From the NCBI GenBank assembly GCA_006937955.1, contig SSNP01000044.1:1-64000 (forward strand): a stretch of 64,000 bases of DNA, in the 5' to 3' direction. Position 1 is the first letter of the stretch. The number at the start of each line of letters is the position of its first letter. Below are positions 10,545 through 22,400 of this stretch, piece by piece. Position numbers and translations under genes: made by a program. Source of the DNA: Pachypanchax playfairii. Its lineage: Eukaryota > Chordata > Actinopteri > Cyprinodontiformes > Aplocheilidae. The notes under the pieces were generated by a model. That model was given only the letters and a program-made list of their open reading frames with translations, was not told the DNA's origin and made no database searches.

Positions 10545-13500
10545 CTGAAACACAGAGAGAGATGTGTGACATGTCTGACCACCGAGATCCAGTACAGCAA
10601 CACCGTTATCAAGAACCATCGGTGGTTCATGAAGAACAAGCAGAACAGCAGGAACATAAAGGTGTGAGGTCAGTGTTGGACCCATCCAGTCCCATAAAGC
10701 ATGTGGTGCATCTTTATTAAAAACCTCTTGAATGTAATAAAACTTTATCTGACTTCTGTTAGTTTTTCTCACTTTTTATGTGGTAAAATCTTGTTTTTAA
10801 TGATGGTGAAAAACTGATCAACACTCATGTGCAGAGTGAACACAGTGAAAGTGTCCAGAGCGTGAACATGCACCAACATCTGCACAGCACTTACAGTAAA
10901 AATAAATAAATAAATAAAGAGTCATTTACCTTTTGTTACATACAAATAGAAGAAGTCGCAGTACAGAATAGTCTGAACCACTCCGGCCACAATGGCTATC
11001 ATATCAAAGAATCCTTCAAAGTAGAACCTCCATATCCAGTTGATCAGGTAAAGCGCTCTGTAGAGTCCCAGGAAGAACAGGTAGTGCGTGGTGATGGTCT
11101 CCGCCTCGCCCGTCTTGCTGATCATGAAGAGCTGCGGCAGAATGGCCACTGACTCCAAGTAAATGGAGAATGTCCACAGGATCTGGGACACGGGGGGGTC
11201 AATAGGACATGGATCAGTCAGATGATTTCTGAAGACTCAGTGCTGAACATTTAAAACATGAGCATATGTTGAAAGTTCTGACCTCCAGAGGAGAGAAGTC
11301 ATGGTTCACCAGGAAGGCGAGCCCCCCCACAGGGATGACCAGAAACTCCACTCTGAATGTGTCGTGGTTCCCGTCATACGTGGCCTTGAATTTCATGTAG
11401 ATCAGGTACACGGTGGCGTACGAGCATCCGATGTAGATGATCTGAAAACAGAGAACCGTACAGGTGAGACAAACACACGCGTGTCAGTGTGATGTTACAG
11501 GCCTGTAGCGAGGACTTCACCTTCATGGTGGTGTTGTAGAGGGAGATGAAGGACGTGAGCAGGTCTAGGTACCGAGTGGTGAACACCAAGGCAAACAGGA
11601 CCTGACTCTTCCCAGAGATCCCTGAAAGAAACCAGCAGACAGAAAACACTGATGGTCTTTCTTCAGGTCAGACTTGGCTGGTTTTACTGACCCGCGTCTA
11701 AAACACTGAGTGCACATCATCATGTGGTTCTGCACCAAATTCTGAGAACTTTCAATCTGCATGCAGTGGACCTGATAAACTAACAAATGAGTTAGGACAC
11801 AACAAGGTCAGAACCAGGACCACTTCAGTCCAGCTGTGGATGTACTGACTGCCACTGTTCCAGTTCCTGTAGGTGACACCTAGAACCCTCATCAGGATCT
11901 AGATGCGAGCTGCTTGCATCACAATGAAGGTTCTGGATCATCTCCTGGTCTAAAGTAGACCATCAAGTCATTGTTAATTATCACTTCTGGTCATGTGTTT
12001 CTTCTTGATGATGCTGCAGATACCTGAGCAGGTCAGAGGAGGGAGAGGAAACCAGCCTGACCACTTTGTTTGAATCAGTGTGTCTGATACCAGCCTGTCC
12101 CTGATGGCCATGGAGACCAGCAAACCCCTCTGAAGACCAGTAAATCCCTTTATAGACCATCAAATCCCTCTATAGACCCCAGCAAACCCCTCTATAGACC
12201 AGCAAACCCCTCTATAGACCCCAACAAATCCCTCTATAGACCCCCAAAAACCCCTCTATAGACCCCAGCAAACCCCTCTATAGATTAGCGAACCCCTCTA
12301 TAGACCCCAGCAAACCCCTCTATAGACCAGCAAACCCCTCTATAGACCAGCAAACCCATCTGAAGACCAGTAAATCCCTTTATAGACCATCAAATCCCTC
12401 TATAGACCCCAAAAAAACCCTCTAAAGACCAGCAAACCACTTTATAGACCCCAGCAAACCCCTCTATAGACCCCAGCAAACCCCTCTATAGACCCCAGCA
12501 AACCCCTCTATAGACCAGCGAACCCCTCTATAGACCAGCGACCCCCTCTATAGACTAGCGAACCCCTCTATAGACTAAACAAACCCTCTATTGACCAGCA
12601 AACCCCTCTATAGACCAAACAAACCCTCTATAGACCAGCGACCCCCTCTATAGACCAGCGACCCCCTCTATAGACTAGTGAACCCCTCTATTTACTAGCG
12701 AACCCCTCTATAGACCAGCAAACCCCTCTATAGACCAAACAACCCCTCTATAGACCGGCAAAGCCCTCTATAGACCGGCGAACCCCTCTATAGACCAGCG
12801 AACCCCTCTATAGACTAGCGAACCCCTCTATAGACCAAACAAACCCTCTATTGACCAGCGAACCCCTCTATAGACTAACAAACCCCTCTATAGACCAGCA
12901 AACCCCTCTATAGACTAGCGAACCCCTCTATATACTAGCGAACCCCTCTATAGACCAAGCAAACCCTCTATTGACCAGCAAACTCCTCTATAGACCAAAC
13001 AAACCCTCTATAGACCAGCAAACCCCTCTATAGACCAAACAAACCCTCTATAGACCAGCAAACCCCTCTATAGACCAAACAAACCCTCTATAGACCAGCG
13101 AACCCCTCTATAGACCAGTGACCCCCTCTATAGACCAGCGACCTCCTCTATAGACTAGCGAACCCCTCTATAGACCAAACAAACCCTCTATAGACTAGCG
13201 AACCCCTCTATAGACCAGCGAACCCCTCTATATAGACCAGCAAACCCCTCTATAGACCCCAACAAACCCCTCTATAGACCAGCAAACCCCTCTATAGACC
13301 AGCAAACCCCTCTATAGACCAGCAAACCCCTCTATAGACCAGCAAACCCCTCTATAGACCAAACAAACCCTCTATAGACCGGCAAACCCCTTTATAGACC
13401 GGCAAACCCCTCTATAGACCGGCGAACCCCTCTATAGACTAGCGAACCCCTCTATGGACCAAACAAACCCTCTATAGACCAGCCAAACCCTCTATAGACT

Positions 13501-16500
13501 AGCAAACCCCTCTATAGACCAGCAAACCCCTCTATAGACCGGCGAACCCCTCTATAGACTAGCGAACCCCTCTATGGACCAAACAAACCCTCTATTGACC
13601 AGCGAACCCCTCTATAGACTAACAAACCCCTCTATAGACCAGCAAACCCCTCTATAGACCAGCGAACCCCTCTATAGACCAAACAAACCCTCTATAGACC
13701 AGCGAACCCCTCTATAGACCAGCGACCCCGTCTATAGACCAGTGACCCCCTCTATAGACCAAACAAACCCTCTATAGACCAGCGAACCCCTCTATAGACC
13801 AGCGACCCCCTCTATAGACCAGCGACCCCCTCTATAGACCAGCGAACCCCTATATAGACCAAACAAACCCCTCTATAGACCAGCCAAACTCTCTATAGAC
13901 TAGCAAACTCCTCTATAGACCAGCAAACCCCTCTATAGACCAGCGAACCCCTCTATAGACCAACCAACCCCTCTATAGACCAGCGAACCCCTCTATAGAC
14001 CAGCAAACCCCTCTATAGACCAAACAAACCCTCTATAGACCAGCGAACCCCTCTATAGACCAGCGACCCCCTCTATAGACCAGCCACCCCCTCTATAGAC
14101 CAGCGAACCCCTCTATAGACCAGCGACCCCCTCTATAGACTAGCCAAACCCTCTATAGACCAGCAAACCCCTCTATAGCCCAGCAAACCCCTCTATAGAC
14201 CAGCGAACCCCTCTATAGACCAAACAAACCCTCTATAGACCAGCGACCCCCTCTATAGACCAGCGACCCCCTCTATAGACCAGCGACCCCCTCTATAGAC
14301 CAAACAAACCCTCTATAGACCGGCAAACCCCTTTATAGACCGGCAAACCCCTCTATAGACCGGCGAACCCCTCTATAGACTAGCGAACCCCTCTATAGAC
14401 TAAACAAACCCTCTATTGACCAGCAAACCCCTCTATAGACCAAACAAACCCTCTATAGACTAGCGAACCCCTCTATAGACCAACCAAACCCTCTATAGAC
14501 CAGCAAACCCCTCTATAGACCAGCAAACCCCTCTATAGACCAGCGAACCCCTCTATAGACCAAACAAACCCTCTATAGACCAACAAACCCCTCTATAGAC
14601 CAGCAAACCCCTCTATAGCCCAGCAAACCCCTCTATAGACCAGCGAACCCCTCTATAGACCAACCAACCCCTCTATAGACCAGCGAACCCCTCTATAGAC
14701 CAGCGACCCCCTCTATAGACCAGCGACCTCCTCTATAGACTAGCGAACCCCTCTATAGACCAAACAAACCCCCTATTGACCAGCAAACCCCTCTATAGAC
14801 CAACAAAACCCTCTATAGACCAGCAAACCCCTCTATAGACCAGCAAACCCCTCTATAGACCAGACAACCCCTCTATAGACCAGCGAACCCCTCTATAGAC
14901 CAGCGAACCCCTCTATATACTAGCGAACCCCTCTATAGACCAGCAAACCCCTCTATAGACCAGCGAACCCCTCTATAGACTAGCGAACCCCTCTATAGAC
15001 TAAACAAACCCTCTATTGACCAGCAAACCCCTCTATAGACCAAACAAACCCTCTATAGACTAGCGAACCCCTCTATAGACCAGCGAACCCCTCTATATAG
15101 ACCAGCAAACACCTCTATAGACCCCAACAAAACCCTCTATAGACCAGCAAACCCCTCTATAGACCAGCAAACCCCTCTATAGACCAGCGAACCCCTATAT
15201 AGACCAAACAAACCCCTCTATAGACCAGCCAAACTCTCTATAGACTAGCAAACTCCTCTATAGACCAGCAAACCCCTCTATAGACCAGCGAACCCCTCTA
15301 TAGACCAACCAACCCCGCTATAGACCAGCGAACCCCTCTATATAGACCAGCAAACCCCTCTATAGACCCCAACAAAACCCTCTATAGACCAGCAAACCCC
15401 TCTATAGACCAGCAAACCCCTCTATAGACCAGCAAACCCCTCTATAGACCAGCAAACCCCTCTATAGACCAGCAAACCCCTCTATAGACCAGCAAACCCC
15501 TCTATAGATCAAACAAACCCCTCTATAGACTAGCGAACCCCTCTATAGACCCCAGCAAACCCCTCTATAGACCAGCAAACCCCTCTATAGACCAGCAAAC
15601 CCATCTGAAGACCAGTAAATCCCTTTATAGACCATCAAATCCCTCTATAGACCCCAAAAAAACCCTCTAAAGACCAGCAAACCACTTTATAGACCCCAGC
15701 AAACCCCTCTATAGACCAGCGAACCCCTCTATAGACCAGCGACCCCCTCTATAGACTAGCGAACCCCTCTATAGACCAAACAAACCCTCTATTGACCAGC
15801 AAACCCCTCTATAGACCAAACAAACCCTCTATAGACCAGCGAACCCCTCTATAGACCAGCAAACCCCTCTATAGACCAGCAAACCCCTCTATAGACCAGC
15901 AAACCCCTCTATAGACCAGCGAACCCCTATATAGACCAAACAAACCCCTCTATAGACCAGCCAAACTCTCTATAGACTAGCAAACTCCTCTATAGACCAG
16001 CAAACCCCTCTATAGACCAGCGAACCCCTCTATAGACCAAACAAACCCTCTATAGACCAGCGAACCCCTCTATAGACCAGCGACCCCCTCTATAGACCAA
16101 ACAAACCCTCTATTGACCAACAAACCCCTCTATAGACCAAACAAACCCTCTATAGACCAGCGACCCCCTCTATAGACCAGCGACCCCCTCTATAGACTAG
16201 TGAACCCCTCTATTTACTAGCGAACCCCTCTATAGACCAGCGACCCCCTCTATAGACCAAACAACCCCTCTATAGACCGGCAAACCCCTCTATAGACCGG
16301 CGAACCCCTCTATAGACTAGCGAACCCCTCTATGGACCAAACAAACCCTCTATAGACCAGCGAACCCCTCTATAGACCAGCCACCCCCTCTATAGACCAG
16401 CGACCTCCTCTATAGACTAGCGAACCCCTCTATAGACCAAACAAACCCTCTATAGACCAACAAACCCCTCTATAGACCAAACAAACCCTCTATAGACTAG

Positions 16501-17576
16501 CGAACCCCTCTATAGACTAGCAAACCCCTCTATAGACCAGCGAACCCCTCTATAGACCAGTGACCCCCTCTATAGACCAGCGACCTCCTCTATAGACTAG
16601 CGAACCCCTCTATAGACCAAACAAACCCTCTATTGACCAGCAAACCCCTCTATAGACCAAACAAACCCTCTATAGACCAGCGACTCTCTCTCTAGACCAG
16701 CGACCCCCTCTATAGACCAGCGACCCCCTCTATAGACCAGCGACCCCGTCTATAGACCAGTGACCCCCTCTATAGACCAAACAAACCCTCTATTGACCAG
16801 CAAACCCCTCTATAGACCAGCGAACCCCTCTATAGACCAAACAAACCCTCTATAGACCAGCTAACCCCTCTATAGACCAAACAAACCCTCTATAGACCGG
16901 CAAACCCCTTTATAGACCGGCAAACCCCTCTATAGACCAAACAAACCCTCTATAGACCGGCAAACCCCTTTATAGACCGGCAAACCCCTCTATAGACCGG
17001 CGAACCCCTCTATAGACTAGCGAACCCCTCTATGGACCAAACAAACCCTCTATTGACCAGCGAACCCCTCTATAGACTAACAAACCCCTCTATAGACCAG
17101 CGAACCCCTCTATAGACTAACAAACCCCTCTATAGACCAGCGAACCCCTCTATATACTAGCGAACCCCTCTATAGACCAAACAAACCCTCTATAGACCAG
17201 CGAACCCCTCTATAGAGCAGCGAACCCCTCTATAGACCAGAAAACAAAATTTCCACGCAGGACTAGAGCGCGTCACGTTCCGTGTTCCTGATGTTACGTG
17301 CAGGTAACATCTGACAACAAGAAACAACCTGTTAGCAACATGTTAGCAAGTTACAGCTAACATTAGCCGTGAGCTATACTACAGTTTCTACTGCTACCTG
17401 GTTAAAGTTTTTCTTTCTGTATTTAAGTTGAAACACTCTTTACATAAAACAACACTCAGCGCAGTCCAGGTGTGTCTGTACTCACCTGCACAGGACCTGG
17501 TTTTCCATATCTTTAGCAGTAAAATAATGATGGCTGCCAGGTGGGACAGATCGCCGGTTAGCCTGAAGATGTTCAT
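10510..17576 (-). CDS. kdelr2: KDEL receptor 2 (ER lumen protein-retaining receptor 2), whole gene
   Basis: Five coding exons join in phase: 17486-17576, 11521-11621, 11283-11441, 10930-11182 and 10510-10544 (639 nt, 212 aa, the usual family length). All introns have GT/AG ends. The product is a seven-helix Golgi receptor that binds C-terminal KDEL/HDEL signals at acidic pH and returns escaped ER proteins in COPI vesicles. Residues known to matter in this family are present: R5, H12, D50, E127, Y158, Y162, N165, R169, D177 and D193, and the C-terminal lysine cluster KGKK for COPI retrieval. The start MNIFRLTGDLSH and the end VTKVLKGKKLSLPA fit KDELR2 better than KDELR1 or KDELR3 as I remember them. 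Intron 1 (5.9 kb) is mostly a 20-bp minisatellite. No disabling lesion is seen. Confidence 0.96.
10930..11182 (-). CDS. kdelr2: kdelr2 coding exon 4
   Basis: The exon encodes residues 118-201, from ILWTFSIYLE to FFYLYVTK, covering the last helices and most ligand-contacting residues (Y158, Y162, N165, R169, D177, D193). The donor is G|GTAAAT and the acceptor tcccag. Confidence 0.95.
11283..11441 (-). CDS. kdelr2: kdelr2 coding exon 3
   Basis: The exon is 159 nt, 53 whole codons, residues 65-117. It includes the conserved FKATYDGNHDTFRVEFL loop and NHDFSPLE. The donor is GAG|GTCAG and the acceptor ttttcag. Confidence 0.95.
11521..11621 (-). CDS. kdelr2: kdelr2 coding exon 2
   Basis: The exon encodes residues 31-64 (GISGKSQVLFALVF to NTTMK) with the ligand-binding D50 in TTRYLD. 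The donor is AAG|GTGAAG and the acceptor tttcag. Confidence 0.95.
12114..17240. repeat. 20-bp minisatellite filling kdelr2 intron 1, about 255 copies
   Basis: The unit is close to CGAACCCCTCTATAGACCAG and runs for about 5.1 kb with point variants (CAAACAAACCCTC, CGACCCCCTC, TTGACC in place of TAGACC). Blocks of variants recur, for instance the AAAAAAACCCTCTAAAGACC version near 12408 and again near 15655, pointing to internal duplication of multi-unit blocks. TCTATAGA in each unit is a perfect 8-bp palindrome. Confidence 0.97.
17486..17576 (-). CDS. kdelr2: kdelr2 coding exon 1
   Basis: The ATG is at 17576-17574. The exon encodes MNIFRLTGDLSHLAAI through KIWKTRSCA plus one base, ending at GCAG|GTGAGT. 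It holds R5 and the pH-sensing H12. The start is chosen because it matches the family N-terminus exactly in position. Confidence 0.95.
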
Positions 17577-17880
17577 GTTGGAGCTTCAGCAGCAAATGTC
17601 AGAGCTCTGCAGATAGTTCGGTTCGGTTCTGGAAACAGTTCTTTTCTTGTTTAGATGCTGATGAATAACGTGACAGCAGAACAGGTTCGAGCTTCACAGG
17701 ACGGGAAAATGGCGAGTAAAGAGCGACGTGGCCGGGAGGCGTGGCCAACACAGAAATATCCAATGAACGACGGCTACTGCTCGTGTCTCCCCCAATCAGG
17801 AGAGCGGGGTGCTTAAACAGTATAAAATATGCAAAACCAAGGTTGCTTCCGGTTTAGAGGAAAAGTCCAAACCCAGATTC
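17577..17880 (-). promoter_or_regulatory. Presumed kdelr2 5' UTR and promoter
   Basis: This region lies just upstream of the start codon. It holds two CCAAT boxes on the plus strand (17760-17764 and 17792-17796) and two CGTGG words (17727-17731 and 17740-17744), the first within GACGTGG, close to the UPRE core TGACGTGG used by XBP1/ATF6. No perfect ERSE (CCAAT-N9-CCACG) was found. ER-stress control is plausible for a KDEL receptor but rests on motif resemblance. Confidence 0.4.
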
Positions 17881-18050
17881 AAATCCTGAGCCTGTATAAT
17901 GTGTCAGGTAGGTAGAGCTCTGAGCAGGTGGTCTGTGTCAGGAACTACAAACTGATTATCAAGTAAAACTTCTGGAATCAAACAGCTTGTCTGTAAACTC
18001 ATTCCTTAAATTACACAGAATTATAGACCTGGACTGCATAAAAAATGATT
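17881..18050. other. Intergenic spacer between mettl9 and kdelr2
   Basis: Both genes run on the minus strand. Nothing recognisable lies in this short spacer. Confidence 0.4.
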
Positions 18051-19208
18051 GGTGTTTTATTACTGATGATTTATTAAACTGTTTGAAACGTTACATTATG
18101 GTACTGTTTTCAATCCATCATTATCCTGAACAAACAGCAATGTTCAGTTAGACAAACACGTCCTGTAGCTTTTACATCCTGTGAACCAGCCTCTTCAAGT
18201 CCAGTCTGGACTGCAGGATAATGTCAGAACCAGGATTCTTTAGTTGTAGTGGTGAACTGCTTTGAAGTTGATTATTTTTAAAGTATATGTTTGTTTGTTT
18301 GTGTGGATTCTCCACATCCAGGAAATGTTTACAGGTACTTTCTTTACGTTTCACATTCATCTGAAAGGCTCCTCTAAGTTATGCTTCCTGACCCCACTCA
18401 GAGGTTTTGTGTCCCCCTGGAGGAAGACTGAACTCTCCTCACAGTACCGGACATTCAGAAACAAGCTGAGCAGCACCCACAATCAGAACTGAGGAAGACT
18501 TCTGGATGAAGGATGAAACAGGAATCAAGGAGTAACCCGTGATGGGGGGACGTGGCGGATTAACAGTATCAGGGGCCAAACACAGATTGTATCAGCTGTA
18601 GTTCTTACCAGATGTTCCTGGTGAGGTCATACCTTTTCCCCTGCACAGTTCTCGTCATAAGATTTACATTAATTGATGAAACTGTATTTAATCTGGGATA
18701 TTATATCAGGTAAAACACCCCCGACGCTAGTGAAGGTGAATAAAGCTGATGGCAGTGGAAATGTTCTATGTGTTTACATGGAGTGGGCGGGGCTTAAAAC
18801 TTTTAAAGGAACAAAGTGTTTGGATTGTTCTGGTTTCAGTTACCAGCTGTGGGTTTTTGTCCATGTTGATGGTTCTGGTTTAGAGTCCAGTTCCAGTTCA
18901 GAGGTTATTTTCTATCCATCAATAATAAAATGTTATTACTGTAAACATGAGTAACACATTTCACTGAACACAGTAACATTTTAAAAAGATGATCGTCAGT
19001 GACATTTTCATTATTATTAATAACAATTTGCATAAAAAGCTGAGGTATGACAGGATTTAAAAGATCCACATTAAAAACACAACACTGATACTCCAGTCCT
19101 TGTTTCTACCGTCTCAGAGTGAACGAGTGAATCACTGAACTTAAAAAACACCACAGAGATTAAAAGTTCCATAGAGATGTCCCAGATTCCCACAGTGAGG
19201 TGCAGAAT
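18050..19208 (-). other. mettl9: mettl9 3' untranslated region (inferred)
   Basis: This is the stretch downstream of the mettl9 stop. The minus strand has AATAAA hexamers at 18070-18075 and 18056-18061, which would give a 3' UTR of about 1.1 kb. Short open frames here on both strands have no family resemblance. Confidence 0.4.
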
Positions 19209-19438
19209 TCAATGAATAGAAACGTTACTACCGTCTGAGGCCTTAAGAACAAAAACTGCATCATCAAGTACATAGTAATCATTATACATGTCCCCTTCAC
19301 ACAGGTACGGCAGGCGTGTCACAGCCTCCACTTCAAGCCCCGCCTGCTGGAAAACATCGCTGCTCAAGCTGCTTACTTGCTCCTCCCACGTCTTTCCAGC
19401 AACCTTTAAGTGTATCTTTGGACGCTCCCATCTCCCTC
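19209..19438 (-). CDS. mettl9: mettl9 coding exon 5
   Basis: The acceptor is tcctcag. The exon encodes GRWERPKIHLKV through RLPYLCEGDMYNDYYVLDD and VFVLK, then ASDGSNVSIH and TGA at 19211-19209. The C-terminal tail differs from the mammalian end. Confidence 0.93.
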
Positions 19439-22400
19439 CTGAGGACATCAAACACATGCTGATATTATCTGATAAATAAATGATCAGAATGTACCAGATG
19501 TTGTTTCCTGCTCACCCGTTTCTATGTAAGGCTCAAAGGGAAGCACTGCAGCCAGGATGACTCGTCCTGTCTCGGGGACTAAGGACTTCCTGATGTCCTG
19601 CAGGAGATGCAGAGGATCATCACAGCGGTCCAGAAGGTTCAGACAGCTGATCACATCATACTGGAAGCCGGTGTGCTGCCACTCGTCTATCCCTAATAAC
19701 CTGGAAGAGAGAAGCAGAGTCTAAACAGAGACTGACAGGAAGGAACTCTACCTGCTGACAGTTTACCTCATGGCTGATCTTTAACTGACTTTAATATCAC
19801 CTGGACAACAGACTGAACTGGAGACACTGTGATGCTGTTTTTAGGACAGGACAGAGCAGACTGGACTTCCTCAGGAAGATTAGATCCTTAAACGTTTGCA
19901 GCAAGATGTAGAAGATCTTTAATAAGTCTGTTGTAGAGAGTGTGATCACATCTGCAGTCACCTGTTGGGGGCGGAGCATCAGAGCAGGTGACATGAAAAG
20001 GCTGAACAAGCTGACTCATTGCCGGGGCAGCTGGGGTCAGCTTTGGTTCTTGGGGGGCACCTGGTCCTGACCCCGGTATAGATCCTGTGGATCGGGTACG
20101 TGAGTTTACCAGCCTCTCTGGTCTGATCTTGTACCAGCTGATGTTCTTGAGACTTTTCTCTGTGAAGCACTTTGTGTTGCTGCTAACGCGACAAGCGCTA
20201 ACAGACTGATACATGTACTGTACGTGCACAAATACAGAACATGAAACAACCAAATAATAACCGATAGAAGCTTAAACTGATTTCAGAAGCGGACAGTAAA
20301 TGATCCCTCAGTCTTTTTAATGCTGGTTGTATTTCTAAACATCTTCTATCTGGTTCTGATGGATCAAATGAAACGACCCGTTTAAAACCAGGAACTGAAC
20401 CAGAAGTTTTTCAACACTTTCACTCACATGTAATTCTTCCTCTGCAGATGCCATTTCATGGGCACCGACACCTCCGTTGCAAAGACCTGTCTGAAATGGA
20501 CTCCCATCACCTCTGTGACACCCCCATCTCCAGCTCCGAGGTCCAGGAGTCTCTCGGCCCTCCAGTCCGGCCCAATCCGAAGCAGCCGTTGGAATTGGTC
20601 AGTGGAAAACACGAACATAGATCCCCGACCCAAAAACCTGGACAGAGAGCAGGTTGAAGAGCAAATAGAGCAACAGGACTAGAGACTTCTGTTCAGAGCA
20701 GATGGAGTCTTTGACACTCACCCGTTGATGGAGGTGCGGGACACCAGAGGACTGAGGACAGTCGATACTAGAGAATGATAGAGCTGCATGAACATCCAGC
20801 TGGACTTCTCTTTACTCCGCTGGAGAAAAGCCAGAGTCTCTGAATCCAAGTTGCTCTGGATAAAAAGAGGTCGTACCGATTCTTCCAGAAGGTCAGGGCA
20901 GCACCGATACCACTAGAATTAAAATCAAGCAACTACATAAATACAAGTAAATGATTCACAAAGCTTTGAAGCTTCAGGGCTTCACTACTCGACTGAGCTG
21001 AAAGATTTACTAGATTGAATGTTTTATTATAGTGAAGCAGCTCAACAAGCTGCAACAGCATCGAACCGTCATGGTTGAAACTAGTAACACAGTTCATGTT
21101 AAAGGAAAAGACTCGTTCTAGATAACGACCCAACAGAATCGACACAGATTCAACACTATTACACCTGAAAAAGCAACATGTTTACAGCATGTTTACAACA
21201 TGTTTACATCTGGCGGTTAGCAAGTTTACAACATGTTTACAACATGTTTACAGCTGGCGGTTAGCATGTTTACAACATGTTTACAGCTGGCGGTTAGCAT
21301 GTTTACAACATGTTTACAGCTGGAGGTTAGCATGTTTACAGCATGTTTACAACTGGCGGTTAGCAAGTTTACAACATGTTTACAACATGTTTACAGCTCG
21401 CGGTTAGCATGTTTACAACATGTTTACAGCTGGCAGTTAGCATGTTTACAATATGTTTACAGCTGGCGGTTAGCATGTTTACAACATGTTTACAGCAGGC
21501 GGTTAGCATGTTTACGACATGTTTACAACATGTTTATAGCATGTTTTATAGCTGGTGGTAAGCATGTTTACAACATGCTTACAGCATGTTTACAGCTGGT
21601 GGTTATCATGTTTACAATATGCTTACAGCTGGCAGTTAGCATGTTTACAGCTGGTGGTCAGCATGTTTACAACATGTTTACAGCTGGTGGTCAGCATGTT
21701 TACAACATGTTTACAACATGTTTACAACATGTTTACAAGTTTACAGCAGGCGGTTAGCATGTTTACAGCTGGTGGTTAGCATGTTTACAACATGTTTACA
21801 GCTGGTGGTCAGCATGTTCACAACATGTTTAAAGCATGTTTACAACATGTTTACAGCTGGTGGTCAGCATGTTTACGACATGTTTACAGCTGGTGGTCAG
21901 CATGTTTACAGCTGGTGGTCAGCATGTTTACAACATGTTTAAAGCATGTTTACAACATGTTTACAGCTGGTGGTCAGCATGTTCACAACATGTTTACAAC
22001 ATGTTTACAGCTGGTGGTCAGCATATTTACGACATGTTTACAGCTGGTGGTCAGCATGTTTACAACATGTTTATAGCATGTTTTATAGCTGGTGGTCAGC
22101 ATGTTTACAACATGCTTACAGCATGTTTACAGCTGGTGGTTATCATGTTTACAATATGCTTACAGCTGGCAGTTAGCATGTTTACAACATGTTTACAGCA
22201 GGCGGTTAGCATGTTTACAACATGTTTACACGTTTAAAGCAGGCGGTTAGCATGTTTACAACATGTTTACAGCTGGTGGTAAGCATGTTTACGACATGCT
22301 TACAGCTGGTGGTCAGCATGTTTATGACATGTTTACAGCTGGTGGTCAGCATGTTTACAACATGTTTACACGTTTACAGCAGGCGGTTAGCATGTTTACA

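Noticed and set aside
10116..10667. 183-codon plus-strand frame over the kdelr2 3' end
   Set aside because: It overlaps the last kdelr2 coding exon and UTR in antisense and has no family features.
12114..17240. CRISPR-like appearance of short regular repeats
   Set aside because: The units are contiguous with no unique spacers, in an intron of a vertebrate gene.
20448..20682. Plus-strand frames across mettl9 exon 3
   Set aside because: They are shadow frames of a conserved minus-strand coding exon.
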